DNA of 64,000 nucleotides from Blastocatellia bacterium (GTDB lineage: Bacteria; Acidobacteriota; Blastocatellia; Chloracidobacteriales; JADJPF01): NCBI GenBank assembly GCA_016713405.1, contig JADJPF010000022.1:428501-492500 (forward strand), given 5' to 3'. This document shows, piece after piece, positions 18,866 to 27,309 of the stretch; position 1 is the first letter of the stretch, and each line of letters opens with the position of its first letter. Below the pieces are notes generated by a model. The model did not search any database and was not told the origin of the DNA. It saw nothing but the letters and a program-made list of their open reading frames with translations. Position numbers and translations under genes: made by a program.

Positions 18866-19276
18866 TTATTTCCTCCAGTCCAAAATGCCTTTTTTCCAAA
18901 CATAAATGTATCCGACTAGAAGTATAGCAATAAAAACTAACATCTCCCAAAATACAAACATTTTGGATAGGTCATTAGCTGCTAAGTTATAAATTTTACC
19001 AGCAGTTAAATCTGCTGCTAATTGACGAAAGATTACTGCCCAAGGTACAAAAAATATTGCTTCAATATCAAATAAAATAAAAAGTAAAGCAATCATATAA
19101 AACTTAACAGAAAATCGCTCGTGTGCTGAACCTACAGGATCCTTGCCGCATTCATAAGGCATTAATTTTTCACGTGTAGGAATATATTGACCTAATAATT
19201 GAGAAACACCAACTAATGTCCCAGCAACAACTATAGACAAACCCAACATCATTAAAATGGGAAGATAATTAATCAT
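18866..19276 (-). CDS. nuoA: NADH-quinone oxidoreductase subunit A
   Basis: 136 residues with three hydrophobic helices. NuoA is a small membrane subunit at the junction of the arms. The conserved loop YECGKDPVGSAHERFSVKFY and the FDIEAIFFVPWA motif are clear. It is the first gene of the operon; AGGA precedes the ATG. The membrane genes nuoH and nuoJ-N are absent from this window, so the complex is encoded at more than one locus. Confidence 0.97.
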   Translation of the reverse strand: MINYLPILMMLGLSIVVAGTLVGVSQLLGQYIPTREKLMPYECGKDPVGSAHERFSVKFYMIALLFILFDIEAIFFVPWAVIFRQLAADLTAGKIYNLAANDLSKMFVFWEMLVFIAILLVGYIYVWKKGILDWRK

Positions 19277-19617
19277 GGTGTAAAGTCCTACTTAATAATT
19301 ACTGAATTAGGAGACTAACAAAATTTGTTGCGTAAGTTATTTCAGCTATTAGTTTTTCGATCTATTAGTTTGAGTTGAGATAACTGATTCTAAAATCAAT
19401 CTTTTCCAGACAGCACATATTATTACAACCTCTTTGTTAGTGTCAAGCAAGCCCTGTTTTGCTTTTGGATAAGCTTAATTAAGTTGGTAGATTTACCAGA
19501 CTGACTCTGCAAATAAAAACTGCTTTTCGGAAAAATAAAGAAAATTTTTGGCAAAAATAAGCGAAAAATTTGCAAAAAAATCCATCTATGCTAAAAAATA
19601 AAAGCAAGGTGTGAAAA
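19277..19617. other. 341-bp divergent intergenic region
   Basis: Lies between nuoA (-) and the Rpn-like gene (+). It holds the nuo promoter at 19417-19446 and an A-rich stretch before 19618 with AAGGTG 5' of the ATG. I see no further gene, tRNA or strong hairpin. Confidence 0.7.
19417..19446 (-). promoter_or_regulatory. Sigma-70-type promoter for the nuo operon
   Basis: On the minus strand a perfect -35 TTGACA (19446-19441) is followed after 18 bases by TAATAT (19422-19417). The start site would be near 19410, giving a leader of about 130 bases before nuoA. Confidence 0.6.
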
Positions 19618-20471
19618 ATGAAATATGACATAGTATTAAAAGAATTATTTCAAGCAACATCAAATAGATTAGTACAATTGCTAGTAGGAGAAAATTTACA
19701 AGTAGTAGAACAACTAAACATAGAGTTTGCAGAAGTAGCAACACGTAGAGCAGATCTAGTAATGAGATTAAGTAATGGAAGAATTTATCATTTGGAACTT
19801 CAAAGTATAGATGATGAAGAAATGGTTTTAAGAATGCTAGAGTATTACTGGCTAATCTTTAAGCAATATAGACAAATTCCTTTGCAACAAGTTATCTATG
19901 TCGGAAATAAAGTATTTAATGGTACTACCAGTATTTCTCATCCTAATTTACAATTTAGCTATCAACTTATTGATATTCGTTCTTTTCCTGCTAATTTTTT
20001 ATTAGAAAGTAATTTTCTGTCCGATAATCTACTAGCTATTCTTTGTCGTTCAAGTGATACTCGGTTTGTTATTGCTCAAATTCTTGAAAAAATTTCCCTT
20101 CTTCCTCGACATGATAGAGAAGATGCTTTAACTAAACTTTTTATTTTATCTGGTCTTAGAAACTTTGAAACCCTTATTTTACAGGAGCTTAACTCTATGT
20201 CTACCTCTTTTGATATCCGTGATAACTCTTTTCTTTCTGGTATTTTCCAGCAAGGCCATCAAGAAGGCATTAACACTGGTCTTCAACAGGTCTTCAACAA
20301 GGTCTTCAAGAAGAAGCTGCAACAATCTTACAAAAACTCTTAGAACGCAAATTTGGAACACTTCCGCAATCAGTTGTTGATAAGATCAAGTTGGCTGATG
20401 CTTCGACTTTAGAAACTTGGGCTATTAATATTTTTGATATTAATTCTTTAGAGGAGTTTTTAACACTTTAA
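19618..20471 (+). CDS. Rpn-like PD-(D/E)XK nuclease family protein, frameshifted
   Basis: Reading through one missing base gives about 284 residues. The N-terminus (KYDIVLKELFQ) and the core RRADLVMRLSNGRIYHLELQS match the Rpn/transposase-31-like PD-(D/E)XK fold, with Asp in RADLV and the E-x-Q pair in HLELQ as candidate catalytic residues. Such proteins promote recombination in enterobacteria and are common in multi-copy families; they are not true transposases. The frame is lost near 20285 in a 12-bp repeat (LQQG units); the other frame then gives an EEAATILQKLLERKFG tail and DUF4351-like end ASTLETWAINIFD, stopping at TAA 20469-20471. Repeat slippage or sequencing error are both plausible. 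Confidence 0.82.
20278..20312 (+). repeat. 12-bp tandem repeat (ggtcttcaacaa) with a short first unit
   Basis: Units at 20278-20288 (11 bases), 20289-20300 (12) and 20301-20312 (12, ending gaa). They encode Gly-Leu-Gln-Gln. The first unit lacks one A, which is exactly where the reading frame breaks. Confidence 0.85.
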
Positions 20472-20689
20472 TATTAATATTTTATTTTAATAAACTATTA
20501 ATATTGTCTTGGAGTTATTCGTTATAATTAATAGCAAATAAATTATTTTTGTATTTTTTAGGAATGTTAAATCTCCTTTGTTAACACCAGGCACATAGAA
20601 AATGCTTTTCTAATAAGATTTGCTAAAATATTGGCTAAAGTTACCCAAATAACATTTAGCTTCTTTAGTAGACAAAGGCTTGGGATAAA

Positions 20690-22738
20690 ATGCACCCCGC
20701 ATCATTAATAGGTCAAGTATTAGACCAAAAATACCGCATCGAATCCCAACTTGGTCAAGGTGGGATGGGAGCAGTTTATGTTGCTACTCATCTTGGTACA
20801 AAACGACCTGTAGCCTTAAAAGTAATTATTCCTCAATATATGGCCTATTCTGAGTTTGTAGAACGCTTTCGCCGTGAAGCTGAAGCTGCTGGAAGACTTT
20901 GCCATCCTAATGTTGTTAATGTTACTGACTTTGGTTTTGCTGATTTTGGAAAAGATCGTATTACTTACCTTGTAATGGAATATTTACAAGGTTGTACATT
21001 GGGAGAAGTGCTAAGAGAAGAAAGTAAATTACGTTTAGAATTTGTTATTAATATTGTAGAACAGATTTGCGCCGCTGTTGAAGAAGCACATAGCCAAGGT
21101 ATTATCCATAGGGATTTGAAACCAGATAACATTTGGCTAGAACCTGATATTCAAGGTAATTATACGGTAAAAATTTTAGATTTTGGACTTGCTAAACTTG
21201 AAGATGAAATAGCTCCTATTAATAGCCTTAAGGATAATAGCTTATATAATATTGTTATTCCAAATAATACTAATAATTCTTTAGCAACAGTTGCTCAAAG
21301 GGGTAATACTTTATCACAACTGCAAGAATCTAAAACTTCAATTCAACCACTTGTGGATAAAAGTAGTAGTAGTAATGTGGCAAATTTGCCTGTAAGTGAT
21401 AATGATGAAGTAGCAACACATATACAGTTATCTAATCCTGAAAGTAATTCGGAGCAAACACAAAAAAACAATTTACATCTCACAAAAAAACAATCTTCTG
21501 AGCAACTTACTAGAATAGGTTCAATTCTAGGAACACCTATTTATATGTCGCCTGAACAATGCCGAGGCGAGCAATTAGATGGACGTTCTGATATTTATAG
21601 CTTAGGGGTTATGGTTTATGAAATGCTAGTAGGGGAAACACCTTTTAAGGGAAACTTAGATCTACTAATAAACCAACATTTGACGGTTTTACCTGACTCA
21701 CTTAGAAAAAAACGTCCTGATGTTCCTAAAGCTGTAGATAAATTAGTGATGTCTGCACTTGCAAAAACACCTTCAGAACGCCCTGCTAATGCGGCTGCTT
21801 TTGCTCGGGCTTTACGTTCTGCCTCAGAAGGTACTTTTGCTTTATTTAGACAAGCTTTTGGTTTTTATAGTGAATATTTCCCACAAATTTTTCGCTTATC
21901 TGTAGCAAGTTACTTAATAGTGATAATTCTAGCTATTTTACTTTCAATTAGTGCTGCAAATTCTGAAGGTTCTGTATCTTTACAACTTAATCAAGAAGGC
22001 TTTTCTAAAAGAAATATTTCCTCAAATATTCAACTTGTAGCTATATTTGTAACAGCTATTTTTTATGGTTTTGGGCATTTAGTAGCCGCTATTATTAGTC
22101 AACTTGTTTTTGTAGAAAAATTAACTCAGCTAAAGTTTTTCCCTCTTAGATCTATACAAATAAATATTCGTAAAACTATAAAAAAATATTTACGACCTGT
22201 TTTAAGAACTGTAATTCCTTTAATTATCATTACTTCACTAGGCTATATACTATTAATTATTCCAGGGATAATAATAAATATATATTGTCTACTTGTATTT
22301 CCTGTATTAGTAATAGAAAAACGGCAAGGATTTGCAGCATTAAAAAGGTCTAAAGAATTAATAAGCCGAGTTCCAGCAACAGCCTTTTTAACATTTTTGT
22401 TAATGTTTGCCGTTCCTTTTTTAGTTGCTACAGTTATTGAAGCTCCTGCTATGGAACTTAAACTAATAAAAGTTAAGTCATTAGCTTTAGACGCTTTAGT
22501 AAATTCTATAGCCTCTTTACTAGAGCTTCTACCTATAATCTTAATAAATCCTTTAGTTTATATAATGACAATTTTAATTTATTTTAAGGCTTTGCATTTA
22601 GGTGGCGAAACCTTAACAGAAAGCTCTCTGCAAGCAATTGAGGAAGATGCACCACCAGCAAAATGGCAAAAGTTGGTACAAGAAAGATTTCGTATTCGTA
22701 ATCGTAGCACTATTAGTAATAAACCTAAATCGTTGTAA
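20690..22738 (+). CDS. Membrane-anchored Ser/Thr protein kinase with a long activation-loop insert
   Basis: 682 residues. A Hanks-type kinase domain occupies about 15-385: LGQGGMGAVYVA, ALKVI, IIHRDLKPDNIWL, ILDFGLAKL and YMSPEQCRG, all catalytic residues present. Between DFG and the SPE motif are about 120 residues, rich in Ser, Asn and Gln, where 20-30 is usual. The C-terminal 280 residues carry about six membrane helices with ITSLGYILLIIPGIIIN and a VLVIEKRQGFAALKRSKELI segment, similar to the glycerophosphodiesterase-type membrane domain family. The kinase is thus cytosolic and tethered by a polytopic domain of unknown role. Followed by a WD40 gene on the same strand after 118 bases. Confidence 0.92.
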   Translation: MHPASLIGQVLDQKYRIESQLGQGGMGAVYVATHLGTKRPVALKVIIPQYMAYSEFVERFRREAEAAGRLCHPNVVNVTDFGFADFGKDRITYLVMEYLQGCTLGEVLREESKLRLEFVINIVEQICAAVEEAHSQGIIHRDLKPDNIWLEPDIQGNYTVKILDFGLAKLEDEIAPINSLKDNSLYNIVIPNNTNNSLATVAQRGNTLSQLQESKTSIQPLVDKSSSSNVANLPVSDNDEVATHIQLSNPESNSEQTQKNNLHLTKKQSSEQLTRIGSILGTPIYMSPEQCRGEQLDGRSDIYSLGVMVYEMLVGETPFKGNLDLLINQHLTVLPDSLRKKRPDVPKAVDKLVMSALAKTPSERPANAAAFARALRSASEGTFALFRQAFGFYSEYFPQIFRLSVASYLIVIILAILLSISAANSEGSVSLQLNQEGFSKRNISSNIQLVAIFVTAIFYGFGHLVAAIISQLVFVEKLTQLKFFPLRSIQINIRKTIKKYLRPVLRTVIPLIIITSLGYILLIIPGIIINIYCLLVFPVLVIEKRQGFAALKRSKELISRVPATAFLTFLLMFAVPFLVATVIEAPAMELKLIKVKSLALDALVNSIASLLELLPIILINPLVYIMTILIYFKALHLGGETLTESSLQAIEEDAPPAKWQKLVQERFRIRNRSTISNKPKSL

Positions 22739-22856
22739 AATCTGTAATTTAGCTAATTCGGAATTAATCTGCTGTAACTATTTGAATAACAGACACCTTC
22801 TATTAGACAATGAAAGGTTTACTATCACACATAATTTGTTTTAGGAGGAAAAATCT

Positions 22857-23797
22857 ATGAGTAAAGAGGCTAGTGCCTCTACATCTGTTCAAACTACCTA
22901 TATTAGGGAGTTTGCAGGACATACTAATCATGTCAATGTGATAAGTTTTTCAACAGATGGGCAACAGTTAATTTCTGGAAGTTATGATCAAACAGCGCGA
23001 GTTTGGAATATAGCTAATGGGCAAGAGTTAAAAGTATTATCAGGGCATACAGAATGGGTTAGATGTGTAGCTATTTCAACAGATAACGCGCTAGTAGTTA
23101 CTGGCAGCCTAGATCACACAGCTAAAGTTTGGGACGCGCAAACGGGCAAAGAAATTAGTAGTTTTTCTGATGAAAGTATTATTCAAGCTGTAGCAATTTC
23201 CCCAGATAAAAAGCTAATTTTTACTGGTAGTGAAGAAGGCATTGGGCGTTTGTGGAATTTAGAAAGCAAAAAGAAGTTTTTTGTTTAGCTGAGCATATGA
23301 CAGCTATTTTAACAGCTAGTTTTTCCCAAAATGGTAAATTAATTGCCGAAGCAACAGGTAAATCTATACATGTTTGGGACAGCCAAACAGGTGAAAAAGT
23401 AGCTAGTTTTGATACTAATAAAGCTCGTGTTTTACATCTTAAGTTTTTTGGTGATAGTCATTTAGTTTCTGGTAGCGAAGATGGTATGGTGCGTCTTTAT
23501 AATATTGCTGATCAAAAAGAAATACGTCGTTTTAATGCTTACAATACGTGGTTACAAAATTTTGCTATTTCTTCAGATGGAAAATATGTTTTTGCAGCTT
23601 ATGACAATTGGACAAGCGGCGATAGCCCTCAAATTATAGTGCGTCGTTGGTTGCTAGAGAGTGAGAAAGATTTTCAAGATCAACACTTTATGGGACATAG
23701 AATGTCAATTTCTTGTATTGCTTTTTCACCTGACTGCAAATATTTTGTTTCTGGTAGTTCAGATAAAACTATGCTTTTATGGGAGCTTAAGTTTTAA
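22857..23797 (+). CDS. WD40 repeat protein, frameshifted
   Basis: An AGGAGG precedes ATG 22857. Repairing one missing base near 23270 (in an AAAAAG run) gives about 313 residues with seven WD-like units, for example VISFSTDGQQLISGSYDQTARVWN and IAFSPDCKYFVSGSSDKTMLLWE, enough for one closed propeller. The junction reads ESKKEVFCLAEHMTA. There is no signal peptide, so a cytosolic scaffold is likely. It may work with the kinase upstream, but that is inference from adjacency only. Confidence 0.9.
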
Positions 23798-23821
23798 GAA
23801 ATTTTTATTATTATAAAAACT

Positions 23822-23865
23822 AAATAGCTGTACATTACTTTTTAATGAGTAGGTTACAGCTATTT
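23822..23865. terminator. Bidirectional terminator between WD40 and FBPase genes
   Basis: Perfect 11-bp arms (aaatagctgta / tacagctattt) with a 22-base loop, A-rich before and T-rich after, between convergent genes. Confidence 0.75.
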
Positions 23866-23882
23866 TTGGTTTAGAGGTTTTA

Positions 23883-25871
23883 TTAATTTCTAATAGGTTG
23901 TTGTTCAGTTATAACATTTTCCCTATAAGCTTTAATTAATTGTTCTATGGTTTCAATTTCTCGGCGAATTTCTTCGCCTTTTTCCGTATCACCTACCCGA
24001 CGAGGATTTTCATAAACTCTTACATCTTCAATTTTAGGAATAATATCTGATCCCTGTGTAATTGCATCTGTAACTGATTCAAAATGATGGTGTTGTGCAA
24101 GATAAGTTCGGTTAGCATCTAAAATAAGTGTATAACCTTTGTCTCCATAAGCTTCAGAAAAAGCACCATCAATTGTTATAGCTTTGCCGCTTTTTTTCAG
24201 GGGACTTTCACCTTGCTCAAGTTTTACAGGAACATGACCATTAACAATTAATCCTTCTGAAGGAGAAATACCAAATTCTGTAAAGATTCTTTCACAAAAG
24301 TCTTTTGTATGAATTAACTTAAAGTATGGATTTTTGGTTTCTTTATGAGTAGCTTTGTCAGCTATAAAATAAGTCTCAAAAGTTGCCATTTTATCTTTTC
24401 CAAACATTGGGGAAAGCTCGCCTGTCCATAAATACCAAAGCATATCTACATCTTTTTCTGCTTTGTTGCGAAAAGCCCGCTGTACTACTATATTAAGCAC
24501 ATCAAACAGTGTTTTACCTTCATAGTTATTGCCATCAATAAACATACTTAAAAAATTGCCTTGTTCATCAACAGGAACACAGCCATGGAAAATTAAATTA
24601 TGGTCACGGCGCAAATACATTGCTCCATGTTGTGCTACATAGCTCATTTGTCTCCAAAGCATTGGACTAAGTAAGAAAGACTGACGCAAGCGATTTATAC
24701 AAGCTTCTTCTTCAGGAGAAAGTTTATAAGGATCTGACCAATCAATTGTTGGGAAATGATCGTCTAGCAGTGGATAAGTCTTTCCCTCAATTTCTACTGT
24801 TTTTTCTATAGGATTAATTCTATGTAAAAGATTGCGATTCTCCATTTTATATTCAGGATTGCGCAGCACTGTTTGGCCTTCTAATTTAAATTGAATGATA
24901 GAGATAGCCTTTTGCATCCTAGCCATTAGTTGAGGATCTCTTAAACCTTCACCTTTGCAATTAAACCTAGTTACAGGATCATCGGCGTAAACGGTTCGAG
25001 CCAGTTTTTCTAGTGGTGCCGCAGGAATACCATAGCCTTCTTCAAGTTGTGATAAACGACGATAACGAAGCGAAACCCTCATCACAGTTGCAATACAAGC
25101 ATCTTGCCCAAGACAAGCTCCCATCCAAGAAACATCATGATTTCCCCAAGTGATATTGACTGTTGGTTGGCGCATAATGTAATCAATTACTCGGTCAATA
25201 CGTGGGCCACGATCACCTAAATCACCAGCTACAATTAATTCTGAAACTAACAAATTACGCACAACATGCGCTGCTAGTCCTAATACGTCTAAATCCTTAT
25301 TATGTCTTACTAGTTCATCAAAAATAGCATTAAAATATTCTTCTTTGCGGTTCATTAAGGGTTCAAAAAGCAGTTCTCTAAAAAGAATTTTATAAGGATC
25401 TGGAAAGAATTTTTCTAAAGTTTTTTGACTATATTCACTAGCTAATTTGCGCAGTAACTCAAACTCTAATCGGATAGTACGACGAAGGAACGCACTTCTA
25501 GCTTGTCTATTAGAAAGTTCAGTTGATAGATTAGCAAATGTTTCTCTAGGATAATAAATTAAATTAAGTAGATTTAATTTTTCTTCTTCGCTCAAACGAT
25601 CACCAAAAGTTTCTTCAACTAATGGACGTAGTGAGCCAGAAGCGTTGTTAATAATATGTTTTAATTTCTTAAATTCACCATGTACATCACTAACAATATG
25701 AATTGTACCTTTTGGCAAGGTTAAAACAGATTTAAGATGGGCAATTTGTGCTAATGCGTCATCAGTTGTTGGGTAAAGTTTGCTTAAAAATCTTAGTTGG
25801 GTCAAAGTTTCTTCTGTAAATGGTAGAGGAGGCAAGGGTTTAGTATCAATTTGGCTTTTGGTGGTACTCAT
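23883..25871 (-). CDS. fbp: Fructose-1,6-bisphosphatase class III
   Basis: About 662 residues from ATG 25871, which has AGGAGA 8 bases upstream; a TTG six codons earlier is less likely. Class III FBPase hydrolyses fructose 1,6-bisphosphate to fructose 6-phosphate in gluconeogenesis and has a calcineurin-like metallophosphatase core. The metal-binding motifs are clear: VSDVHGEF (near 60), VAGDLGDRGPR (near 215), TWGNHDVSWMG, LIFHGCVPVD and VNGHVPV. Length matches the Bacillus-type enzyme. It lies next to a class I aldolase on the same strand, with a terminator between them, so the two form a gluconeogenic pair. Confidence 0.96.
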   Translation of the reverse strand: MSTTKSQIDTKPLPPLPFTEETLTQLRFLSKLYPTTDDALAQIAHLKSVLTLPKGTIHIVSDVHGEFKKLKHIINNASGSLRPLVEETFGDRLSEEEKLNLLNLIYYPRETFANLSTELSNRQARSAFLRRTIRLEFELLRKLASEYSQKTLEKFFPDPYKILFRELLFEPLMNRKEEYFNAIFDELVRHNKDLDVLGLAAHVVRNLLVSELIVAGDLGDRGPRIDRVIDYIMRQPTVNITWGNHDVSWMGACLGQDACIATVMRVSLRYRRLSQLEEGYGIPAAPLEKLARTVYADDPVTRFNCKGEGLRDPQLMARMQKAISIIQFKLEGQTVLRNPEYKMENRNLLHRINPIEKTVEIEGKTYPLLDDHFPTIDWSDPYKLSPEEEACINRLRQSFLLSPMLWRQMSYVAQHGAMYLRRDHNLIFHGCVPVDEQGNFLSMFIDGNNYEGKTLFDVLNIVVQRAFRNKAEKDVDMLWYLWTGELSPMFGKDKMATFETYFIADKATHKETKNPYFKLIHTKDFCERIFTEFGISPSEGLIVNGHVPVKLEQGESPLKKSGKAITIDGAFSEAYGDKGYTLILDANRTYLAQHHHFESVTDAITQGSDIIPKIEDVRVYENPRRVGDTEKGEEIRREIETIEQLIKAYRENVITEQQPIRN

Positions 25872-25914
25872 AAATTTATCTCCTATCAAATTTTCCTAAC
25901 TAGTAGAAAGAAAT

Positions 25915-25953
25915 ATAGCCACAGAAAAATATTTGTTAAATTTCTGTGGCTAT
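25915..25953 (-). terminator. Terminator after the aldolase gene
   Basis: Perfect 13-bp arms (atagccacagaaa / tttctgtggctat) with a 13-base loop. The minus-strand tail atttctttct is T-rich. It lies between the aldolase and FBPase genes. Confidence 0.8.
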
Positions 25954-25965
25954 GTTTTTTGTTAA

Positions 25966-27031
25966 TTAAGCAACTGTAACATTTTTGCAAAGATAGACAT
26001 CTTGAATAGTATTAAGCAACTTAATTCCTTGATCCATAGGGCGTTGGAACGCTTTACGTCCAGAAATTAAACCCATTCCACCAGCACGTTTATTGATTAC
26101 TGCTGTACGAACAGCTTCAGCAAAATCATTATCACCACTTGCACCACCAGAATTAATTAAACCTTGACGACCCATATAACAATTGGCTACTTGGTAACGG
26201 GTTAAATCTATTGGGTGATCGGTAGATAATTCTGAGTAGATTTTTTTATTAGTTTTACCATAAGGACTTTCTTTGGAAGAAAGAGCATTATAACCACCAT
26301 TATTTTCTGGGAGTTTTGTTTAATAATATCAGCTTCAATAGTAACACCAAGATGATTAGCTTGGCCGGTTAAGTCTGCGGCTACGTGATAGTCAGTAGAG
26401 CCAATCTTAAAAGCATTATTACGTAAATAACACCAAAGAATTGTTGCCATACCTAGCTCATGTGCGCGATGGAAAGCTTTGCTAACATCTACGATTTGTC
26501 GGCTAGATTCTGCTGAACCAAAATAAATGGTAGCACCAACAGCAACAGCACCCATATTCCAAGCTTGTTCAATAGAACCAAACATTATTTGGTCAAATTT
26601 ATTTGGGTAAGTCAAAAATTCATTATGATTAATCTTAACAATAAATGGAATTTTATGAGCATATTTACGAGCGCAAGAACCAAGTACCCCATAAGTAGAA
26701 GCAACCGCGTTGCAGCCACCTTCAATAGCTAGTTTTACAATATTTTCTCCATCAAAATATATTGGGTTTGGAGCAAATGAAGATCCTGCGGAATGCTCAA
26801 TTCCTTGATCTACGGGTAAAATAGACATATAGCCAGTATTGGCTAGTCTGCCAGTTCCAAATAGTGCTTGCAGACTACGTAGCACTTGGGGAGAACGGTC
26901 AGTTTGTATAAAAATACGATCAACAAAATCTGGGCCAGGTAAATGTAGGGATTCTTTAGGAATGCCTTTAGACTCATGTTCTAATAAATTTTTGCGTCAT
27001 CTCCAAGATATTGCTCAATAGTTTCTATCAT
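25966..27031 (-). CDS. fbaB: Class I fructose-bisphosphate aldolase (DhnA/FbaB type), two frameshifts
   Basis: Begins at ATG 27031 (AAAGG upstream) and ends at 25966. Two single-base losses break it: in the A-run near 26990 and in the A-run near 26320. Restoring one A at each gives about 355 residues, the normal length, with joined text such as DAKNLLEHESKG and KQKLPENNGGYNALSSKES. The enzyme cleaves fructose 1,6-bisphosphate by a Schiff-base lysine. ILPVDQGIEH, KINHNEFLTYP, GATIYFGS and GGMGLISGRKAFQRP are characteristic. Both lesions are in homopolymers, which points to sequencing error. Confidence 0.9.
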
Positions 27032-27309
27032 AAATATTTGCCTTTCTATTTTGCTAACCGCGCAATACTAAACGGGTTGCTTTGATAAATTATGGATGGT
27101 TTCTAAAATGGGCATCATTCTATCACTTAGTCAAAAAAAAACTGAAGGCAGGTAGGGAAGTTTTCTGAGCTAAATTTTCAGCACAACTTAAAATTTTTTC
27201 TTACAACTTTACAAGTTATAAGTTAGTATATTTGACATTTATTTTTATTATTTTTTGCATATTTTAGTTTAATTTTTTACCCTTCAGAAAGGATTTAACT
27301 TAATTACTT

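Noticed and set aside
18864..18950. N-terminal extension of nuoB
   Set aside because: The extension overlaps nuoA, is Cys-rich and unlike NuoB; the ATG at 18863 has a perfect ribosome site.
19618..20471. Insertion-sequence transposase
   Set aside because: The fold is of Rpn/PD-(D/E)XK type. No terminal inverted repeats or target duplications are visible around it.
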